Numbered from the stretch's first letter, positions 52,301 to 61,042 are shown. The stretch: DNA of 64,000 bases from Rathayibacter sp. VKM Ac-2857 (GCF_013205025.1 NZ_JABMLE010000001.1:1054001-1118000); one strand, 5' to 3'. Numbers and translations: made by a program. Notes: generated by a model not told the origin, from the sequence alone.

Positions 52301-54008
52301 CGCGAAGGCCGAGCCGATCGCGCGCGAGACGCTCGACGCGATCGTCGCCGAGCTGGTCCGGGCCAAGCGCGTCCTGCCGGTCGGCCTCGCGGGCGAGCAG
52401 CGCTACGCCGCGATGGAGGACGCCTCGCGCCTGCGCGACGCCCTCGGCGTCCCCCTGCCCATCGGCGTCCCCGTCGCCTTCATCGACCCGGTGCGCGACC
52501 CGCTCGGCGACCTCGTCGCCCGCTACGCCCGCACCCACGGCCCGTTCACCGCCGTCGCCGTCGCCGCGCGGCTCGGTCTCGGCGTCGCGGTCGTCAACGA
52601 CACCCTCCGCCGGCTCTCGGGCGAGCGGCGCGTCTCTGAGGGCGAGTTCCGCCCGAACGGCACCGGCTCCGAGTGGTGCGACAGCGAGGTGCTGCGGCGC
52701 CTGCGCAGCCGCTCGCTCGCCGCGCTGCGGAAGGAGGTCGAGCCGGTCGACGCCGCCGCCTACGGCCGCTTCCTGCCGGCCTGGCAGCACCTCGGCGGCT
52801 CGCTGCGCGGCATCGACGGCGTCGCCTCCGTCATCGACCAGCTCGCGGGCGCGCCCATCCCCGCGTCGGCCTGGGAGTCGCTGGTCCTCCCCGCGCGGGT
52901 GCGCGACTACTCCCCCGCCATGCTCGACGAGCTGACCGCGACCGGAGAGGTCATCTGGGCCGGCGCCGGCACCCTCCCCGGCAACGACGGCTGGGTGAGC
53001 CTGCACCTCGCCGACACCGCCGGCCTCACGCTGCCCGTCCCCGCGGCCGAGGCGGTGCCGCTCGGCGAGCTGCAGCAGGAGATCGTCGGCGTGCTCGGCT
53101 CCGGCGGCGGCTACTTCTTCCGCCAGCTCTCCGACGCGGTCGGCTCCACCGACGACAAGACGCTGGTCGAGGCGCTGTGGGAGCTGGTCTGGGCCGGCCT
53201 GCTCACGAACGACACGCTCGCTCCGCTGCGCACCCTCGTCGGCTCGACCGGCGGCGCGCACCGGCAGCCGCGCGCTCCCGCCCGCGCCAGGGCGCCGCGC
53301 GGCCGGATGACCGCCCGGCCCACGATGGCGACCCGCGTCGGTCCGCCCACCGCGGGCGGCCGCTGGTCGATCGTGCCGCTGGCGGAGTCGGACGCGACGA
53401 TCCGCGGTCACGCCCTCGGCGAGACGCTGCTCGAGCGCTACGGCATCGTCACCCGCGGCTCGGTCCAGGCGGAGGGGGTGCTCGGCGGCTTCGCGCTCGC
53501 CTACAAGGTGCTCAGCGGCTTCGAGCAGCAGGGCCGCGCCCGCCGCGGCTACTTCATCGAGAAGCTCGGCGCCGCGCAGTTCGGCACCGCCGGCAGCGTC
53601 GATCGGCTCCGCACCTTCGCGCCGCAGGACGAGGCCCAGCAGCGCGCCCGACCGGTCTTCGCGCTGGCCGCGACCGACCCGGCGAACCCGTTCGGCGCGG
53701 CGCTGCCGTGGCCGCAGGGCGAGGGTCACCGGCCGGGACGCAAGGCCGGTGCCCTGGTCGCCGTCGTCGACGGCGAGCTGGCTGTCTACCTCGAGCGCGG
53801 CGGGAAGACGGCGCTCACCTTCTCCGCCGACGAGACCGTCCTCGCCGACGCGGCCGGAGCGCTCGCGCAGCTGGTCCGCTCCCGGGGAGTGGAGAAGCTC
53901 ACCGTCGAGAAGATCGACGGCGTCTTCGCCCTGGGCACGCCGTTCGGCGACGCCCTGACCGCCGCCGGGTTCGTCGCGAACCCGCGCGGACTGAGGCTGC
54001 GCGCGTGA
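49326..54008 (+). CDS. lhr: Lhr-like ATP-dependent DNA helicase
   Basis: A 1560-residue superfamily 2 helicase. Walker A is APTGSGKT (44-51), DEVH at 174-177, SAT near 215, and QRVGRAGH in the second RecA domain. The Lhr-specific core ends near residue ~850; the remainder is the C-terminal extension with winged-helix repeats. The domain II region carries a ~90-residue low-complexity insert around residues 325-375 (Ala/Gly-rich). The DNA-repair helicase is followed directly by a Nei-type glycosylase, the same pairing as lhr-nei2 in mycobacteria. Start ATG 49326 has AGGGAGGA upstream. Confidence 0.9.
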   Translation: MPHVLDRFSPATRAWFEGAFPAPTAAQEGAWSAISSGAHALVVAPTGSGKTLSAFLWAIDRLVQGPPPEDPQHRTRVLYVSPLKALGVDVERNLRSPLVGVTQTALRLSAEGIGSAPSTVTVGVRSGDTPAAERRVLQRTPPDILITTPESLYLMLTSAARESLRGVETVIVDEVHAVASTKRGAHLAVSLERLDALLPKPVQRIGLSATVRPREEVARFLAGRSPVTIVAPVSEKQWDLSVVVPVEDMSELGSTASQDGSTMGATGPQSGSIWPHVEESIVDRVLAHTSSIVFANSRRLAERLTARLNEIYAERREAEAERAREAGEPVAVGALLGEAVGASARRSPAATMGAAGATSGTGQAAPEDEPLLARAHHGSVSKEQRAIIEDDLKSGRLRCVVATSSLELGIDMGAVDLVVQVETPPSVASALQRVGRAGHQVGEVSRGSFYPKHRADLLHSAVTTERMRAGLIEAIMVPANPLDILAQQTVAATALESLDVDEWFDTVRRSAPFVALPRSAYEATLDLLSGRYPSDQFAELRPRVVWDRDENTLTGRPGAQRLAVTSGGTIPDRGLFGVFMVGEPGSTGNRVGELDEEMVYESRVGDVFALGATSWRIQEITYDRVIVTPAFGEPGRLPFWKGDSQGRPAELGEAIGAFTREIGGAAVETARERCTAAGLDEYATNNLLSFLDEQRLATGRIPDDRTLVLERFRDELGDWRLVLHSPYGMQVHSPWALAIGARVRERHGVDGAAMAGDDGIVVRIPDTESEPPGAELFLFDRDELEQLVTSEVGGSALFAARFRECAARALLLPRYNPGKRSPLWQQRQRAAQLLDVARTYPTFPIILETVRECLQDVYDLPALLRLAARLDGRELQILEVETPTASPFARSMLFGYVAAFMYEGDSPLAERRAAALSVDATLLGELLGRAELRELLDPLVLAQIERELQRVEPERRLRGLEGAADLLRLLGPLTIDELGERLVDESVTSADVAKAEPIARETLDAIVAELVRAKRVLPVGLAGEQRYAAMEDASRLRDALGVPLPIGVPVAFIDPVRDPLGDLVARYARTHGPFTAVAVAARLGLGVAVVNDTLRRLSGERRVSEGEFRPNGTGSEWCDSEVLRRLRSRSLAALRKEVEPVDAAAYGRFLPAWQHLGGSLRGIDGVASVIDQLAGAPIPASAWESLVLPARVRDYSPAMLDELTATGEVIWAGAGTLPGNDGWVSLHLADTAGLTLPVPAAEAVPLGELQQEIVGVLGSGGGYFFRQLSDAVGSTDDKTLVEALWELVWAGLLTNDTLAPLRTLVGSTGGAHRQPRAPARARAPRGRMTARPTMATRVGPPTAGGRWSIVPLAESDATIRGHALGETLLERYGIVTRGSVQAEGVLGGFALAYKVLSGFEQQGRARRGYFIEKLGAAQFGTAGSVDRLRTFAPQDEAQQRARPVFALAATDPANPFGAALPWPQGEGHRPGRKAGALVAVVDGELAVYLERGGKTALTFSADETVLADAAGALAQLVRSRGVEKLTVEKIDGVFALGTPFGDALTAAGFVANPRGLRLRA

Positions 54009-54035
54009 GCGCAGGCCGCCACGAGAGGAGCGCCC

Positions 54036-54824
54036 GTGCCCGAGGGTGACACCGTCTACCGCTCCGCCCACAACCTCGCCGATGCCCTCGACGGGCAGGT
54101 GCTGACCCGATGCGACGTCCGGGTGCCGAAGTTCGCGACGGTCGACCTCACCGGCGAGACCATCGACTCCGTCGTCCCGCGCGGCAAGCACCTGCTGATG
54201 CGGATCGGCGACGCGCTGATCCACTCCCACCTCAAGATGGAGGGCAGCTGGCACCTGTACTCGCTGACCGGTGACCGGCCGAAGTGGCATCGGCCCGCCT
54301 ACCAAGCCCGGATCGTCCTCGAGACGGCCGAGTGGCAGGCCGTCGGCTTCGAGCTCGGCCTGCTCGAGATCGTGCCGCGGTCCGCCGAGGAGGACGTGGT
54401 CGGCTACCTCGGTCCCGACCTGCTCGGTGCGGACTGGGACGCCGACGAGGCACTCCGTCGCCTCACCGCCGACCCGGAGCGGCCGATCGGCCTGGCGCTG
54501 CTCGATCAGCGGATCCTGGCCGGCCTCGGCAACGTCTATCGCGCCGAGCTCTGCTTCCTGCGGGGCGTGCTGCCCACCCGCCCGGTCGGCGAGAGCGGCG
54601 ACCTGGTGCGCACGATCGCGCTCGCGAAGAAGCTGATCACCGTCAACCGCGAGCGCATCGAGCGCACGACCACCGGCAATCTCCGCCCCGGCCAGCAGCT
54701 CTGGGTCTATGGCCGCGACCGCAAGCCGTGCCGGCGCTGCGGCACCGCGATCCGCCGCGGCGAGCTCGGCGACGACGAGCTGCAGCTGCGCGTCACCTAC
54801 TGGTGCCCGCGCTGCCAGACCTGA
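54036..54824 (+). CDS. nei2: Endonuclease VIII (Nei/Fpg family DNA glycosylase)
   Basis: A 262-residue bifunctional glycosylase/AP lyase for oxidised bases. The catalytic N-terminal PEGDTV, with Pro2 and Glu3 after Met removal, and Lys in RGKHL are present, along with a helix-two-turn-helix (LGNVYRAELCF) and a C-terminal zinc finger with CRRCG and WCPRCQ. Start is GTG 54036 with GAGAGGAG upstream. It is 27 bases after lhr and probably co-transcribed, suggesting joint action in base excision repair. Confidence 0.9.
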   Translation: MPEGDTVYRSAHNLADALDGQVLTRCDVRVPKFATVDLTGETIDSVVPRGKHLLMRIGDALIHSHLKMEGSWHLYSLTGDRPKWHRPAYQARIVLETAEWQAVGFELGLLEIVPRSAEEDVVGYLGPDLLGADWDADEALRRLTADPERPIGLALLDQRILAGLGNVYRAELCFLRGVLPTRPVGESGDLVRTIALAKKLITVNRERIERTTTGNLRPGQQLWVYGRDRKPCRRCGTAIRRGELGDDELQLRVTYWCPRCQT

Positions 54825-54852
54825 GGCCGGGCGCTCCCGCGTCGAGCGGTCG

Positions 54853-55368
54853 CTACTCCTCGACGGCGGCCGAGCGGTGCCCGGGGATGTGCTTGACGTG
54901 CAGTGCGACATCGCCGAGCCGCTCGATCCGATCGACGTGGCGCGCGGCGCTCGCGTCCTCGGCGACGATCCAGCTGCCGACGAGCAGGTAGGGGTCGCGG
55001 CCGCCGGCGGTGAGCGGCCCGGTCACGGTGAAGGAGCCGATCGTCGGCGTCGAGAAGGTCACCCGCACCGGCTCACCGTGCGCGAGCCCGTCGACGGAGC
55101 GGTCGCCGTCGGCGCCCGCCTCAGGCTCCGGCGCGAGCGCGATGCTCTGGATCTCGGTCCCCGTGTTGAGGAACACGTCGGCGACGACCAGCTCCCCGCC
55201 GACCGCCTGCCGGACGACGCCCTCGATGCCGTAGAGCCCGTAGCGCGCCGAGCGGACGAGCACTCGCACCGAGTCGCCGATCGCGACCTCGGCGAGGGCC
55301 CCGCGGATCGACGCGACGTCCCGCCGGGCGGGAGCAGCGGACAGGGCCTCGAGGATCGCACTGGACAT
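54853..55368 (-). CDS. Hypothetical protein
   Basis: A 171-residue soluble protein, convergent with nei2. Residues 20-95 appear beta-rich (VRVLVRSARYGLYGIEGVV and ELVVADVFLNTG) and recur in a second beta-rich part (VRVTFSTPTIGSFTV). Start ATG 55366-55368. I do not recognise the family, and no catalytic motif is visible. Codon use is normal for the region. Confidence 0.55.
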   Translation of the reverse strand: MSSAILEALSAAPARRDVASIRGALAEVAIGDSVRVLVRSARYGLYGIEGVVRQAVGGELVVADVFLNTGTEIQSIALAPEPEAGADGDRSVDGLAHGEPVRVTFSTPTIGSFTVTGPLTAGGRDPYLLVGSWIVAEDASAARHVDRIERLGDVALHVKHIPGHRSAAVEE

Positions 55369-55492
55369 CCCGCCAGGCTAGCCGGTCGTCCGGGGCCAGG
55401 CGCGCTGAGACGAGTCCTGCGGCCCTCGACGATGCAGGCACCGGAGGAGCAGAAGGCGGTCGGCCCGTGGGGAAGCGGGCTCTCGAGGAGTG

Positions 55493-55583
55493 CGGAGACG
55501 GTGGGATTTGAACCCACGGAACCCAATAAAGGGTTCTCCACCTTAGCAGGGTGGTGCACTCGACCGGACTATGCGACGTCTCC
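55493..55583 (-). tRNA. tRNA-Ser (anticodon GCU)
   Basis: A class II tRNA of 91 bases. Acceptor GGAGACG (55577-55583) pairs with CGTCTCC, the discriminator is G, and the CCA end is not encoded. The anticodon loop CTGCTAA reads AGC/AGU serine codons. A long variable arm (GAACCC/GGGTTC) and T-loop TTCAAAT are present. It lies between the hypothetical gene and the LCP pair. Confidence 0.95.
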
Positions 55584-55661
55584 TGAGCGCCCGCCAGGCG
55601 AACGCACGACGACCACTATAACCGCACCGGGGAGCCGGGCGTGACACCCGGCGCGGCGGCG

Positions 55662-56936
55662 CTACTGCTCGTCGAGGGTGCGGCCGACGGTGCAGGTCTG
55701 CTGGTCGGCGGTCTGGCCGGAGACGTCGCTCGGCAGGGCGACCGCGGTCTCGCCGGGGGCCGGAGTCCCCGGGTCGGTCGTCGCGGCCGGATCGGCGGTC
55801 GCCGCCGGATTCGTGGTCGCCGCGGGGTCGGTCGTGGCGGGCGTCGCGCCGTCGGTCGACTCCGAGCCGCCGCCGGTGGTGCCGGTGAGGGCGATCGGCT
55901 GGTCCGCGAGGAGCGCGGCGTTCAGCGTCGCCGCCGCCTCCTCGCTCGGGTAGACGCCGTCGCCGTCGATGAAGGTCGGGTACTGCACGAAGACGACGCT
56001 GGCGAGGTCGACGTCCTTCACCGCGAGGCCGATCGAGACCAGCGTGTTGACGTTCTCGAGCGAGGTGGAGAGCTGCATGTTCGAGACGGCCGCCTTGCCG
56101 AGGCCGTAGAGGGCGACCGGGTTCGACAGCGTCGACGCGTCCTTCACCTTGCGCACCAGCGACGACAGGTAGACCTGCTGGCTGGAGATGCGGGTCAGGT
56201 CGCTGCCGTCGCCGACGCCGTGCCGGGTGCGCAGGAAGGCGAGCGCCTCCGCGCCGACCAGCGTGTGCGTGCCGGCGGTGAGGTTCAGGCCGGTGTACTC
56301 GTCCTCGATCGGGGTGGCGACGCAGACGTCGACCCCGCCCACCGCGTTCGACATCTCGATCACGCCGTCGAACTGGATCAGGGCGGCGTAGGGGATGTCG
56401 AGGCCCGTGAGCTGCTCGACGGTCTGCACGGTGCAGGCGAGGCCGCCGTAGCTCAGCGAGGTGTTGATCTTGGCGGAGCGCAGCGGATCCGAGACGGCAC
56501 CGGTCGCCGGATCGGTGCAGGACGGGATCGGCACGTACATGTCGCGGGGGAAGCTGATCACCTCGACCGTCGAGTGGTCCTCGGAGATGTGCATCAGCAT
56601 CGTGACGTCGTTGAGGTTCTCGGAGCGGTCGCCGTACGCGCCCTCCTCGGAGCCCTCGGCGCTGTCGCTGCCCGCGAGCAGGATGTTGACGCCGCCCTCG
56701 ATCGCGCCGATCTCCGGGATCGCGGAGCCGGCGTCGGTGGAGCCGATGCCGAGGTCGACAGAGGGGCGCGCGCTGCCCGCGATCATCGAGAGCGCGATCA
56801 CCACGATCGAGAGCGCGCTGAGCACCCCGACGCCGACGCAGGCCGCCAGGACCCGGCCGGCGAAGCGGAGTCCGCTCTGGGGCCGGAGCCGCCCGTGCCG
56901 GGCGGCGGTCCTGCGCGAGACGACGGGGTCGGTCAT
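55662..56936 (-). CDS. LytR-CpsA-Psr (LCP) family cell-wall ligase (distal)
   Basis: LCP proteins attach teichoic acid, arabinogalactan or capsule polymers to peptidoglycan at the outer face of the membrane. This 424-residue protein has a basic cytoplasmic N-terminus, one transmembrane segment near residues 26-50, the extracytoplasmic LCP domain (ILLAGSD, SFPRDMYVPIP and RTRHGVGDGSDLTR) and a Thr/Pro/Ala-rich linker near residue 365-400 with ATTDPAATTNPAATAD repeats, ending in CTVGRTLDEQ. It starts at ATG 56934-56936, 17 bases after the paralog upstream. Confidence 0.9.
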   Translation of the reverse strand: MTDPVVSRRTAARHGRLRPQSGLRFAGRVLAACVGVGVLSALSIVVIALSMIAGSARPSVDLGIGSTDAGSAIPEIGAIEGGVNILLAGSDSAEGSEEGAYGDRSENLNDVTMLMHISEDHSTVEVISFPRDMYVPIPSCTDPATGAVSDPLRSAKINTSLSYGGLACTVQTVEQLTGLDIPYAALIQFDGVIEMSNAVGGVDVCVATPIEDEYTGLNLTAGTHTLVGAEALAFLRTRHGVGDGSDLTRISSQQVYLSSLVRKVKDASTLSNPVALYGLGKAAVSNMQLSTSLENVNTLVSIGLAVKDVDLASVVFVQYPTFIDGDGVYPSEEAAATLNAALLADQPIALTGTTGGGSESTDGATPATTDPAATTNPAATADPAATTDPGTPAPGETAVALPSDVSGQTADQQTCTVGRTLDEQ

Positions 56937-56953
56937 CGGATCCGCCTCCGGCG

Positions 56954-58291
56954 TCAGCCGAAGAACCCGACCGAGCAGGTCTGCTGATCGGCGGGCTGAC
57001 CGGTGATCGACTCCGGCAGCTCGATCGGAGTGCCGGCCGCGGGGGTGCCGGGAGCGGCGGTCTCGCCGGGGGTCGCCTCCGCCGTCGCGAGCGGGTCGGT
57101 CGTCGCGGGGCCGGCCGCCGGGGCCTCGGTCGCCGCAGGGGCCTCGGGCTCGCCGGTGGTCGTCGCGCCGGCGCCGGTGCCGCCGGTGAGGGCGATCGGC
57201 TGGTCCGTCTGCAGGGCGGTGGCCAGCACGTCGCCGGCGGTGCGGTCGGGGACGACGCCGCCCGAGGCGGCGCCGGTCGGGTACTGCGCGAACACGACGT
57301 TCGCGATGTCGACGTCCTTCAGCGCCAGGCCCATCTGCACGAGGGTGTTGACGTTGTTGAGCTCGTCCGAGAGCGTCATGTTGCCCAGGGCGGCCTTCGC
57401 GAGGCCGTAGAGGGCGACCGGGTTGAGCAGCGTGTCGGCGCTCTTCACCTGGCGGACCAGCGACGAGAGGAAGACCTGCTGGTTGCTGATCCGGGTCAGG
57501 TCGCTGCCGTCGCCGATGCCGTGGCGGCTGCGGAGGAACTGCAGCGCGGCCATGCCCTCGAGCGAGTGCACGCCGGGCTCGAGGTAGGTGTTGGTGTACG
57601 GGTCGGCGATCTCGGTGGCGACGCAGACGTCGACGCCGCCGATCGCGTTCGACATCTCGATGACCCCGTTGAACTGCACGACCGCGCCGTAGTCGACCCG
57701 GACGCCGAGGAGCTCCTCCGCGACGCCGGCGACGCAGCCGAGGCTGACGTCCTTGCCCATCGCCTCGTTGATCTTGGTGTCGTAGCGGGCGGGGATCGTC
57801 TCCCCGGTCACCGCGTTCACGCAGGACGGGATGTCGACGAACATGTCGCGGGGGAAGCTGACGACGGTCGCGTTGCTGTGGTCGGCCGAGACGTGCATCA
57901 GCATGTTGACGTCGTTGAGGACGCTCGTCTCCTGGTCGGGGTCGCCGTAGGCGTCGCCCTGACCCTGGCGCGAATCGCTGCCCACGACGAGCACGTTGAA
58001 GCCGCCCTCGAGGGCGCCGATCTCGGGGACCGAGCCCGCCGTGACTCCCGAGCCGGCCGCGACGGGGTGCAGGCTGACGGACGGCTGCGCGGACTGCACG
58101 AGCAGCGTCGCGGCGATGGCGACGATGGAGATCGAGGCGACGACGCCGACTCCGGAGATCGTCGCAGCGGCCTTCACGAGGGTCCGCGGCAGGCTGTGGC
58201 GCTTCTGCCGTCCGTGGCGGACGTGGGGTCGCGGCGTGCGCGCCGACTCGTCCGCGGCGGAGTGGTCCGTCGAAGGGCGCGTCGTGCGCAT
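56954..58291 (-). CDS. LytR-CpsA-Psr (LCP) family cell-wall ligase (proximal)
   Basis: Tandem paralog of the LCP gene at 55662, 445 residues. It has a basic N-terminus (about 40 residues), one transmembrane segment near 45-70, and the LCP domain with NVLVVGSDSR, SFPRDMFVDIP, and RSRHGIGDGSDLTR, containing the conserved arginines. A Pro/Ala/Thr/Glu-rich tail follows residue ~375. Both copies end in a CSV/CTV cysteine near the C-terminus. The start is ATG 58289-58291. Together they look like a recent duplication or division of labour between substrates. Confidence 0.9.
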   Translation of the reverse strand: MRTTRPSTDHSAADESARTPRPHVRHGRQKRHSLPRTLVKAAATISGVGVVASISIVAIAATLLVQSAQPSVSLHPVAAGSGVTAGSVPEIGALEGGFNVLVVGSDSRQGQGDAYGDPDQETSVLNDVNMLMHVSADHSNATVVSFPRDMFVDIPSCVNAVTGETIPARYDTKINEAMGKDVSLGCVAGVAEELLGVRVDYGAVVQFNGVIEMSNAIGGVDVCVATEIADPYTNTYLEPGVHSLEGMAALQFLRSRHGIGDGSDLTRISNQQVFLSSLVRQVKSADTLLNPVALYGLAKAALGNMTLSDELNNVNTLVQMGLALKDVDIANVVFAQYPTGAASGGVVPDRTAGDVLATALQTDQPIALTGGTGAGATTTGEPEAPAATEAPAAGPATTDPLATAEATPGETAAPGTPAAGTPIELPESITGQPADQQTCSVGFFG

Positions 58292-58401
58292 CCGTCTCCC
58301 GTTCGTCTGAGGGCTGGGGGCTGGTGGAGCTGGGGGTGTGGAGCTGAGGGCGGGTCCGGGACCCGCGGGCGCGGAGGAGGGGACTCCCACCGCGTCGGGA
58401 C

Positions 58402-58407
58402 ATAGTA
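58402..58407 (-). promoter_or_regulatory. Possible -10 element of the LCP operon
   Basis: On the minus strand TACTAT lies about 110 bases upstream of the proximal LCP start. No good -35 lies 16-18 bases upstream, and no T-rich AT tract flanks it. Confidence 0.4.
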
Positions 58408-58459
58408 CCCAGAGCGCTCCGGAAAGCCATCCGTCACCCGGAATTCGCGCCGGAGGGTC

Positions 58460-58486
58460 CGGGCGGCCGCGCCGTACGGCCGCCCG
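58460..58486 (-). terminator. Hairpin after the VOC-family gene
   Basis: Arms 58460-58469 and 58477-58486 pair perfectly over ten bases with a seven-base loop, starting 9 bases below the VOC stop. GC-rich without a T-run; it probably ends the VOC transcript before the LCP promoter. Confidence 0.6.
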
Positions 58487-58494
58487 CCCCGCGC

Positions 58495-58950
58495 TCAGCC
58501 CTGCTGCTCGACGACGCTGATCGCCCAGACGACCCCGAAGCGGTCGGCGAGCATCCCGAAACCGGCGGACCACGCCGACGCCGCGAGGGGCTCGACGATG
58601 TCCGCTCCCTCGACGAGCGCGTCCCAGTGGCCGGTCGCCTCCTCGAGAGTCGCGGCCTGCAGCGCCAGGAAGAAGGGACGGTCGGTGATCGTCGTGCCGT
58701 TCTCGCGGCGGATGATCCCCGCCTGCAACTCCGCGTCGCTCGACGGGACGTCGTAGGCCATCACGGTGAAGCCGCCCGCGCCGACGACCTGGCCGTGGAC
58801 GACGCGATCGGCGTCGGGCAGGCCCGCCGGCATGCCGAAGTCGCCGTAGGTGCGGACGACGGCCTGGCCGCCGAACGCAGCGGCGTAGTACTCGAGGGCG
58901 GCGCGAGCCTGGCCGGTGAAGTTGAGGTGGGCGACGACTGCTGCGGTCAT
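58495..58950 (-). CDS. VOC/PhnB-like superfamily protein
   Basis: A 151-residue protein resembling the PhnB/3-demethylubiquinone-type glyoxalase fold: AHLNFTGQARAALEYYAAAFGG at the N-terminus, WDALVEGADI and FGMLADRFGVVWAI near the C-terminus. Such proteins bind metals and act as isomerases, dioxygenases or binding proteins; the metal ligands cannot be assigned securely. Start ATG 58948-58950 has GAAGGAGC 6 bases upstream. Divergent from the WYL regulator. Confidence 0.75.
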   Translation of the reverse strand: MTAAVVAHLNFTGQARAALEYYAAAFGGQAVVRTYGDFGMPAGLPDADRVVHGQVVGAGGFTVMAYDVPSSDAELQAGIIRRENGTTITDRPFFLALQAATLEEATGHWDALVEGADIVEPLAASAWSAGFGMLADRFGVVWAISVVEQQG

Positions 58951-59069
58951 GGTGTGCTCCTTCGCTGCGCGGCGGTGGGCCGCGGTTCTCCCCCGCTCCT
59001 GCGGGGCTGACATCACGATCTCGGCCGTACCAGTCAGGGAACGTCCGCTTCCTGCGGGATCATCGATCC

Positions 59070-60074
59070 GTGCCCACCTCCTCCTCGCCCTCCACCTCGA
59101 AGCGGCTGCTCGCCCTCCTCTCGCTGCTGCAGTCGCGCCGCGACTGGTCGGCACCTGTGCTGGCGGGGCGGCTCGAGGTGAGCGAGCGGACCGTGCGCCG
59201 CGACATCGAGAGGCTGCGCGAGTTGGACTACGTGATCGAGACCACCCGCGGGCCCGACGGCGGCTACCGGCTGGCCGCCGGCTCCGAGCTGCCGCCGCTG
59301 CTCTTCGACGACGAGCAGGCGGTCGTGATCGCGCTGGCGCTGCGGACCGCGGGCGCCCTCGGCACCGACCTCGACGAGGCGGCCGAACGGGCACTGCGGA
59401 CGATCGGCCGGCTGCTGCCGAGCCGCCTCGCGCACCGGATCGACGGGCTCGCGGCGAGCGCCGCCGCGGCGGCCCGCCCCACCGACGCGCGCGCGCACTC
59501 CGGGGTGCTGCTGCGGATCGGCGACGCGATCCGCGACGCGCTGACCCTCCGGTTCGACTACGACTCCCCCGCGGGCGCGACGACCGACGACCCCGCGGCG
59601 CGCACGACCGAGCCGCACCACCTCCTCCTCGCCGGCGGCCGCTGGTACCTGATCGGCTGGACCCCCGAGCGCGACGACTGGCGCGTCTACCGCGTGGACC
59701 GCATCACCCCTCGCAGTCACACCGGAGCCGCGTTCACCCCGCGCACGGTCCCGGGCGGCGATCCCGCCGCCTTCCTCGCCGCCCGGTTCAAGGGCTCCAC
59801 CGGCGCGGACACCTGGCCGTGCCGGGGCTCGGCGGTTCTCGACGCCGACCCCGCTCAGGTCGCCCCGTACCTCGGCGACGGCACGCTGACCCTCGACCCG
59901 GACGGGAGCTGCCGGATCCGTGTCGGCGCCTGGTCCTGGCCGGGCCTCGCCGCGTCGATCGCCCGCTTCGACGCGCCGATCAGCGCCGTCGAGCCTCGCG
60001 AGCTGCGCGACGCGTTCGCGGACCTGGCCGCGCGAGCGACGGGCGCCGCGCGGTCGAGTGCCGGCACCCCCTGA
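59070..60074 (+). CDS. YafY-like WYL-domain transcriptional regulator
   Basis: A 334-residue protein. N-terminal helix-turn-helix (residues 10-60: SKRLLALLSLLQSRRDW then ERTVRRDIERLREL in family order) is followed by a WYL domain with WYLIGWTPERDDWRVYRVDRI near residue 192, which binds nucleic acid or small ligands in other members. Start ATG or GTG near 59070 with CGTGCCC context; 59070 is the first supported start. Divergent from the VOC gene by 119 bases, so it likely controls it, as is common for this arrangement. Confidence 0.8.
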   Translation: MPTSSSPSTSKRLLALLSLLQSRRDWSAPVLAGRLEVSERTVRRDIERLRELDYVIETTRGPDGGYRLAAGSELPPLLFDDEQAVVIALALRTAGALGTDLDEAAERALRTIGRLLPSRLAHRIDGLAASAAAAARPTDARAHSGVLLRIGDAIRDALTLRFDYDSPAGATTDDPAARTTEPHHLLLAGGRWYLIGWTPERDDWRVYRVDRITPRSHTGAAFTPRTVPGGDPAAFLAARFKGSTGADTWPCRGSAVLDADPAQVAPYLGDGTLTLDPDGSCRIRVGAWSWPGLAASIARFDAPISAVEPRELRDAFADLAARATGAARSSAGTP

Positions 60075-60097
60075 CCTCGGTCCTGGAACGGCTCAGG

Positions 60098-61021
60098 TCA
60101 GGGCCGCAGCGTCCGCCGCAGGAACCGCACCTGGTCCTCGAGGCTGGCTCGCGAGACCGCGGCGTCCGGCACCAGCTGATCGAACACGTGGTAGGTCCCC
60201 GCCCAGAGCCGCAGATCGACGGGCACCCCCTGCTCGAGGAGCCGGGCCCCGAACTGGAGCGCCTCGTCGCGCAACGGGTCGAGCTCGGCGGCGAGGAGGT
60301 AGGTCTCGGGCAGCCCGAGCAGCGACTCCCGGCGAGCCGGTGCCGCGTACTCGTCGGCCTCGGCGCCCGCGAGGTAGAGGCGCCACATGACCTCGGCGTT
60401 GCGGTTGTCCCAGACGGGAGTGGCGTCGAACTCCCGCATCGACCTGCTGCGGAGCCGGTCGTCGAGCACGGGGAACAGCAGCAGCTGCGCCCGCGGCACC
60501 CGCTCGCCCTCGTCCAGGGCGAGCAGGCTCACCCCCGCCGCGAGCGCCCCGCCGGCGCTGACACCGGCGACCGCGATCCGGGCGGGATCGATCCCGAGCT
60601 CGGCCGCCCGCTCGGTCATCCAGCCCAGCACCGCCCGGCAGTCGCGGAGGCCGTGCGGATAGGCGTGCTCCGGCGCGAGGCGGTAGTCGACCGAGACGAC
60701 GAGGCAGCCCGCGTCCCCCGCGTAGCGCAGGCAGCGGGCGTTCTCGGAGAGGGTGTCCCCCGCGACGAAGGCACCGCCGTGCAGGAAGAGCAGGGCCGAC
60801 CCGACCGACGCCGACGGGCGGTAGAGCCGGAGGCCGATGTCGTGGCCGTCGAGGCGCACCGAGCGCGACTCGATCGCGACCGACCCGCCGAACTCCACCT
60901 CGGCGGACGACGGCTGCCTCGTCGACGAGCCCATCAGCCGCCGCGTGCCCTCGACGTCGTTCAGATCGGGCCGGAGCATCAGCTCGGTGGCGGCGGCGAG
61001 CTCAGCGTCCACGGCGGCCAC
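60098..61021 (-). CDS. HSL-family alpha/beta hydrolase (esterase)
   Basis: A 307-residue cytosolic esterase of the hormone-sensitive-lipase type. It has the HGGAF oxyanion motif (81-85), GVSAGG with nucleophile Ser155, an Asp in ELDPLRDE and a His in TYHVFDQ, giving the complete triad. It lies 21 bases after the PucR-like gene on the same strand and probably belongs to the same operon as the sugar ABC transporter, so its substrate may be an imported ester. Confidence 0.8.
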   Translation of the reverse strand: MAAVDAELAAATELMLRPDLNDVEGTRRLMGSSTRQPSSAEVEFGGSVAIESRSVRLDGHDIGLRLYRPSASVGSALLFLHGGAFVAGDTLSENARCLRYAGDAGCLVVSVDYRLAPEHAYPHGLRDCRAVLGWMTERAAELGIDPARIAVAGVSAGGALAAGVSLLALDEGERVPRAQLLLFPVLDDRLRSRSMREFDATPVWDNRNAEVMWRLYLAGAEADEYAAPARRESLLGLPETYLLAAELDPLRDEALQFGARLLEQGVPVDLRLWAGTYHVFDQLVPDAAVSRASLEDQVRFLRRTLRP

Positions 61022-61042
61022 CGCCTGCCGCGCCGAGGGCGC

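Noticed and set aside
55493-55583. tRNA-associated genomic island with attachment site
   Set aside because: No integrase gene and no repeated tRNA 3' sequence were found nearby; flanking genes are ordinary chromosomal genes.
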